The notes under the pieces were generated by a model, which saw only the letters and a list, made by a program, of their open reading frames with translations, searched no databases and had not been told where the DNA came from. 64,000 bases of DNA, taken from positions 124,001 to 188,000 of the forward strand of contig NZ_FOQY01000015.1 in the NCBI RefSeq assembly GCF_900113865.1. The letters run 5' to 3'. This document shows, one piece after another, positions 60,570 to 64,000 of the stretch. This stretch comes from Streptosporangium canum (GTDB lineage Bacteria; Actinomycetota; Actinomycetes; Streptosporangiales; Streptosporangiaceae). The position numbers and the translations under genes are program-made. Numbering within the stretch: position 1 is the stretch's first letter; each line of letters begins with the position of its first letter.

Positions 60570-61004
60570 ATGGACGACTGGGTGATCTGGTTGATTCTCG
60601 CGGTGGTGCTGGGCATCGCCGAGATCTTCACCCTGACCACCGCTCTGGGCCTGCTCGGCGGCGCGGCCCTGTTCGCCGGCCTCGCCGCCGTCATCGGCCT
60701 TCCGGTCCCCCTCCAGCTCCTGGTGTTCACCGGCGCGCTGGCCGCGGGGGTGTTCGTGGTCCGGCCCATCGCCATACGCCAGCTCAGGCAGACGCCCTCG
60801 AAACAGCGGTTCGGGATCCAGGCCCTCGTCGGCAAGACCGCCTATGTGGTGCGGGAGGTGACCGGCCGGGACGGCCGGGTGCAGATCGGCGGCGAGGAGT
60901 GGTCGGCCAGGGCCTACGACGAGACGCTGGTGATCCCGGCGGGAGCAGTCGTCGACGTCATCGAGATCGAGGGCGCCACCGCGCTCGTATATCCCCGGGA
61001 GTGA
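60570..61004 (+). CDS. NfeD-like membrane protein
   Basis: 144 residues: three N-terminal helices (VIWLILAVVLGIAEIFTLTT onward) and a C-terminal OB-fold (ALVGKTAYVVREVTGRDGRV, then GGEEWSARAYDETLVIPAGA). This is the short NfeD form that works with SPFH proteins in membrane microdomains. Its stop is 2 bp from the start of the SPFH gene, so they form a pair. GGAGG precedes ATG 60570. Confidence 0.92.
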   Translation: MDDWVIWLILAVVLGIAEIFTLTTALGLLGGAALFAGLAAVIGLPVPLQLLVFTGALAAGVFVVRPIAIRQLRQTPSKQRFGIQALVGKTAYVVREVTGRDGRVQIGGEEWSARAYDETLVIPAGAVVDVIEIEGATALVYPRE

Positions 61005-61006
61005 GC

Positions 61007-62080
61007 ATGGATGCACTGTTGATCGCCGGTCTGCTCGTCGTCCTGTTCGCCGTGCTGACCGTGATCCGCTCGGTCCGCATCGTGCCCCAGGCGCGGGCCC
61101 GCAACGTGGAGCGGCTCGGCCGCTACCACAGCACCCTCAAGCCCGGCCTGAACTTCGTGATCCCCTACATCGACCGGGTCTACCCGATGATCGACCTCCG
61201 CGAGCAGGTGGTCTCCTTCCGCCCGCAGCCGGTGATCACCGAGGACAACCTCGTCGTCGAGATCGACACCGTTCTGTACTTTCAAGTAACCGATCCCCGG
61301 GCGGCCGCCTACGAGATCGCCAACTACATCCAGGCCGTCGAGCAGCTCACGGTCACCACCCTGCGCAACGTCGTCGGCTCGCTGGACCTGGAGATGACGC
61401 TCACCTCGCGCGACACGATCAACAGCCAGCTCCGCGGCGTGCTGGACGAGGCGACCGGCAAGTGGGGCATCAGGGTCAACCGGGTGGAGATCAAGGCGAT
61501 CGACCCGCCCAAGAGCATCAAGGAGGCGATGGAGAAGCAGATGCGCGCCGAGCGCGACAAGCGCGCCGCGATCCTCAACGCCGAGGGCCAGCGGCAGTCC
61601 CAGATCCTCACCGCCGAGGGTGACAAGCAGAGCGCGATCCTGCGCGCCGAGGGCGACCGGAGCGCCGCGATCCTCAAGGCGCAGGGCCAGTCCCAGGCCA
61701 TCGACGAGGTCTTCCAGGCGGTCCACCGCAACGACCCGGACCCCAAGCTGCTGGCCTACCAGTATCTGCAGGTGCTGCCGGAGCTGGCCAAGGGCCAGGG
61801 CAACACGTTCTGGGTGATCCCCAGCGAGGTCACCTCCGCCCTCCAGGGCGTCTCCAAGGCCTTCACCGAGTCACTGCCCCAGTCGCCGGCGACCCGCCAC
61901 GAGGCCCCCGCGATCAGCGAGGCGGCCGCCAGGGAGACGGCCCAGGCGGAGCGGGCCGCGGCCGAGGCGGTGGCCGAGGCCGCCGACGTCGACGCGGGCC
62001 CCCGCCAGCTCGGCCCCGCCGCCGCCACCGCCGCCGATCCTCTCGCCGACCTTCAGGAGAACCGCCACCGCACCTCCTGA
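61007..62080 (+). CDS. SPFH/band 7 (stomatin-like) protein
   Basis: 357 residues from ATG 61007. One N-terminal helix (LLIAGLLVVLFAVLTVIRSV), the SPFH domain (VVSFRPQPVITEDNLVVEID, then TLRNVVGSLDLEMTLTSRDT), a long coiled coil with repeated AEGxxxxxILxAEG units, and an Ala/Glu-rich tail. Stomatin-like proteins oligomerise and organise membrane domains and proteases. Encoded with its NfeD partner. Confidence 0.93.
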   Translation: MDALLIAGLLVVLFAVLTVIRSVRIVPQARARNVERLGRYHSTLKPGLNFVIPYIDRVYPMIDLREQVVSFRPQPVITEDNLVVEIDTVLYFQVTDPRAAAYEIANYIQAVEQLTVTTLRNVVGSLDLEMTLTSRDTINSQLRGVLDEATGKWGIRVNRVEIKAIDPPKSIKEAMEKQMRAERDKRAAILNAEGQRQSQILTAEGDKQSAILRAEGDRSAAILKAQGQSQAIDEVFQAVHRNDPDPKLLAYQYLQVLPELAKGQGNTFWVIPSEVTSALQGVSKAFTESLPQSPATRHEAPAISEAAARETAQAERAAAEAVAEAADVDAGPRQLGPAAATAADPLADLQENRHRTS

Positions 62081-62240
62081 CCCCGTACGGCCCGCATGCC
62101 GTACGGCCCGCGCCCGGGACCCGGCGGGTCCGGCCGCGTGGGAGAGCGAGCCCGGCCGCGTGAGAGGGCGGGAGGACCGGCGAGTCCGGCCGCGTGAGAG
62201 GGCGGGTCCGATGGGTCCGGCCGCGTGGGAGAGCGGGACG
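62081..62240. repeat. Tandem GC-rich repeats after the SPFH gene
   Basis: GTACGGCCCGC occurs twice (62083-62111 region). Then come four loose copies of GTCCGGCCGCGTGxGAGxGCGGG, about 20-40 bp apart, up to 62238. The stretch has no gene and ends just before the next promoter. Confidence 0.6.
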
Positions 62241-62265
62241 GCGGAATCCGGCTGGCCGGGAACCG

Positions 62266-62271
62266 CATAAT
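62266..62271 (+). promoter_or_regulatory. -10 element (CATAAT) of a leaderless transcript
   Basis: CATAAT differs from TATAAT at one position and lies 7 bp before ATG 62279. No Shine-Dalgarno is present. Transcription should therefore begin at or next to the start codon. Confidence 0.55.
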
Positions 62272-62278
62272 ACTAAGC

Positions 62279-63331
62279 ATGCTTAACATTTTTCGCCGGA
62301 CCGAATCCCATCGCGCGCTGCTCTGGGGTGTCGTGGCCAGCGCCGTCCTGACCGGACTGGTGTGGCTGCTGGGCGAGCGTCTGCACGGCATCAGGCTCCT
62401 GCCCGACCAGGGCGCCTCCTGGTATTACTGGAAGCTGCCCGAGCCGACCGTGTGGACACGGGCGTCGGCCTGGCTCGGCTACGCGGCGCACCAGCTCGCG
62501 GCGTGGGGCCTGATCTACTACGCCCAGACCAGGGTCCGCCGCTACACCAGCGGCCTGCAGCGGATCAACATCGTGGCGCTGGCAGTGAACTTCGGGTTCA
62601 TCGTCCTGCACACGCTGCAGACCCACCTGTTCTACGACGGGATCGCCCAGGACGTGTCGATCTTCAGCTCGCAGGGGTCGGTGGTCATCCTCCTGATCAT
62701 GGTCCTGCTGATGGAGAACGGGCGCCGGGGACTCTTCGCCGGCCGCCCGGCCCCCATCTCGACCGAGGTGGTGGGGTTCGCCCGCAAATACCATGGCTAC
62801 CTGTTCAGCTGGGCGGCCGTCTACACCTTCTGGTACCACCCCATGGAGAACACCAGCGGGCACCTGATCGGCTTCTTCTACATGTTCCTGCTCTTGCTGC
62901 AGGGCAGCCTGTTCATGACCCGGGCCCACACCAACCGGTGGTGGACCATGACCCTGGAGCTCATGGTGGCCGTGCACGGCACCCTCGTCGCGGTCATGAG
63001 CAGCGGCCCGGACGGCGCGTGGCCGATGTTCCTGTTCGGCTTCCTCGGGGTCTTCGTGATCACCCAGATGCACGGGCTCGGGCTCTCCCGGAACGTCCGG
63101 TGGGTGCTCGCCGCCGTCTACGTCGGCGCCGTCCTCCTCGTCTACGCCGGCCGCGGCATGGGCCGGGTCGACGAGATCGTGCGCATCCCCGCGATCGAAT
63201 ACCTCCTGGTGGCCGTACTGGCCGCACTGGCCTGGCTGGGCCTGCGCGCCGCCAGGCTGGTTACCGGGCGCCGGCCCGCGAAGGACTCCGGGGAACCCGA
63301 ACCCGCCGGGACGTCCCGCACGACCCCCTGA
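62279..63331 (+). CDS. Polytopic membrane protein, function unknown
   Basis: 350 residues from ATG 62279, chosen because CATAAT lies 7 bp upstream and the preceding in-frame part has no protein character. About nine membrane helices. Several His residues lie in or near helices (HTLQTHLF; TFWYHPMENTSGHLIG), as in haem- or metal-binding membrane proteins, though no known family pattern fits. The tail is polar. A hairpin terminator follows about 100 bp downstream. Confidence 0.78.
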   Translation: MLNIFRRTESHRALLWGVVASAVLTGLVWLLGERLHGIRLLPDQGASWYYWKLPEPTVWTRASAWLGYAAHQLAAWGLIYYAQTRVRRYTSGLQRINIVALAVNFGFIVLHTLQTHLFYDGIAQDVSIFSSQGSVVILLIMVLLMENGRRGLFAGRPAPISTEVVGFARKYHGYLFSWAAVYTFWYHPMENTSGHLIGFFYMFLLLLQGSLFMTRAHTNRWWTMTLELMVAVHGTLVAVMSSGPDGAWPMFLFGFLGVFVITQMHGLGLSRNVRWVLAAVYVGAVLLVYAGRGMGRVDEIVRIPAIEYLLVAVLAALAWLGLRAARLVTGRRPAKDSGEPEPAGTSRTTP

Positions 63332-63431
63332 CCCCGTTCCCGATCACAGCCGGCCTCGCGGCCCCGCTCCCGATCGCGGGCAGCTTTCCGGGCCCGTTCC
63401 CGCTCGCAGGTGATCCGGCGGGGCATCCGGG

Positions 63432-63454
63432 CAGGCGTCCCTCCGGGACGCCTG
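63432..63454 (+). terminator. Hairpin terminator upstream of the threonine dehydrogenase gene
   Basis: CAGGCGTCCC (63432-63441), loop TCC, GGGACGCCTG (63445-63454): perfect 10 bp stem in the spacer after the membrane protein gene. Confidence 0.7.
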
Positions 63455-63575
63455 TGCCGCCTGTCCGCGCCGAGCGTGAAGCAGCGCTGTGGGCGGGATT
63501 AAGAAAACCGCGATGGACACCTTCGGAGCCGGCCGGGCACAGTGCGTAAGGTCGGAGCTGAGGGGGAGATCTGTG

Positions 63576-64000
63576 ATGAAAGCGCTGGTCAAGGAGAAGG
63601 CCGAGCCGGGCCTGTGGCTGACGGAGGTGCCAGAGCCCGTCGTCGGTCCCGGAGAGGTGCTGATCAGGGTGCTGCGGACCGGGATCTGCGGGACGGATCT
63701 GCACATCCGCAACTTCGACGCGTGGGCGCGGCAGACGCTGCGGACGCCGCTCATCGTCGGCCACGAGTTCTGCGGCGAGGTCGTCGAGGTGGCGCCCGGT
63801 GTGGCGGACATCGCGGTCGGCGACCTGGTCAGCGGGGAAGGGCACCTGGTCTGCGGGAAGTGCCGCAACTGCATGGCCGGGCGGCGGCACCTGTGCCGCA
63901 ACACGGTCGGGCTCGGCGTCAACCGGGACGGCGCCTTCGCCGAGTACGTGACGCTTCCGGCCTCCAACGTCTGGGTGCACCGGGTGCCGGTCGACCCCGA
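63576..64000 (+). CDS. tdh: L-threonine 3-dehydrogenase (3' truncated by window)
   Basis: The first 141 residues are visible. Zinc-dependent MDR pattern very like bacterial Tdh: [20 protein letters not shown], then catalytic-zinc region [12 protein letters not shown] and [14 protein letters not shown], structural-zinc cysteines, [20 protein letters not shown]. Tdh oxidises threonine to 2-amino-3-ketobutyrate. The downstream glycine acetyltransferase (kbl) would be expected after the window. Start ATG 63576 follows AGGGGGAG. Confidence 0.93.
   Translation, partial: MKALVKEKAEPGLWLTEVPEPVVGPGEVLIRVLRTGICGTDLHIRNFDAWARQTLRTPLIVGHEFCGEVVEVAPGVADIAVGDLVSGEGHLVCGKCRNCMAGRRHLCRNTVGLGVNRDGAFAEYVTLPASNVWVHRVPVDP

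Noticed and set aside
1..64000. tRNA or rRNA genes
   Set aside because: No CCA-ending cloverleaf pattern or rRNA signature was noticed on either strand. A covariance search would be needed to be certain.

Overview
This is a 64 kb piece of a high-GC actinomycete chromosome. Gene content points to the order Streptosporangiales or a close relative: paired NarL-type two-component systems, a PucR-type regulator, type VII secretion substrates, a crotonyl-CoA carboxylase/reductase next to a modular PKS, an SCO4226-like nickel-binding protein, and several start codons preceded directly by a -10-like hexamer. The genus assignment is inference. I saw no rRNA or tRNA gene, no CRISPR array and no intact transposase.

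Layout. 1-6.4 kb: two histidine kinase/response regulator pairs flank a short-form cytochrome bd oxidase (cydAB) and small membrane proteins. The second pair is followed by the stump of an ABC-transporter ATPase gene. 6.6-12.8 kb: a ribosome hibernation-type protein, a divergent imine-reductase-like enzyme and MerR regulator sharing an operator, a CPBP protease, an MFS exporter and a GH13 enzyme. 12.9-15.8 kb: a secreted 123-residue protein ending in RAPPSTGV, then secDF. Its last codons are perfectly complementary to the secDF Shine-Dalgarno region, which fits a RAPP-type translation-arrest peptide controlling secDF. 15.9-17.9 kb: a secreted collagen-like protein and an EF-hand protein.

18-40 kb holds lipid and polyketide genes. 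A PKS (ACP-KS-AT-DH*-KR-ACP-ACP*-TE, asterisk = degenerate) is translationally coupled to a carboxylating crotonyl-CoA reductase. A divergent antigen-85-like esterase, an L,D-transpeptidase and a D-amino-acid oxidase follow. A tightly overlapped operon encodes a FadD32-like fatty acyl-AMP ligase, an MMPL transporter, an MFS exporter and a UGT-type glycosyltransferase. The simplest reading is synthesis, glycosylation and export of an acyl-derived lipid, but the genes are not contiguous and the product is unknown.

40-56 kb: IclR and TetR regulators, a ferredoxin/reductase/P450 electron chain, and two type VII-like loci. One type VII locus encodes a WXG100 protein and a toxin with a scabin/pierisin-like ADP-ribosyltransferase domain. 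A two-component system here has lost the catalytic part of its kinase by in-frame deletion. A large LuxR/NB-ARC regulator diverges from two VOC proteins and a DUF1801 protein. 56-64 kb: a three-gene homogentisate operon (hmgA, an uncharacterised gene, fahA), a second L,D-transpeptidase, an NfeD/SPFH pair, a polytopic membrane protein with an apparently leaderless start, and the 5' part of threonine dehydrogenase.
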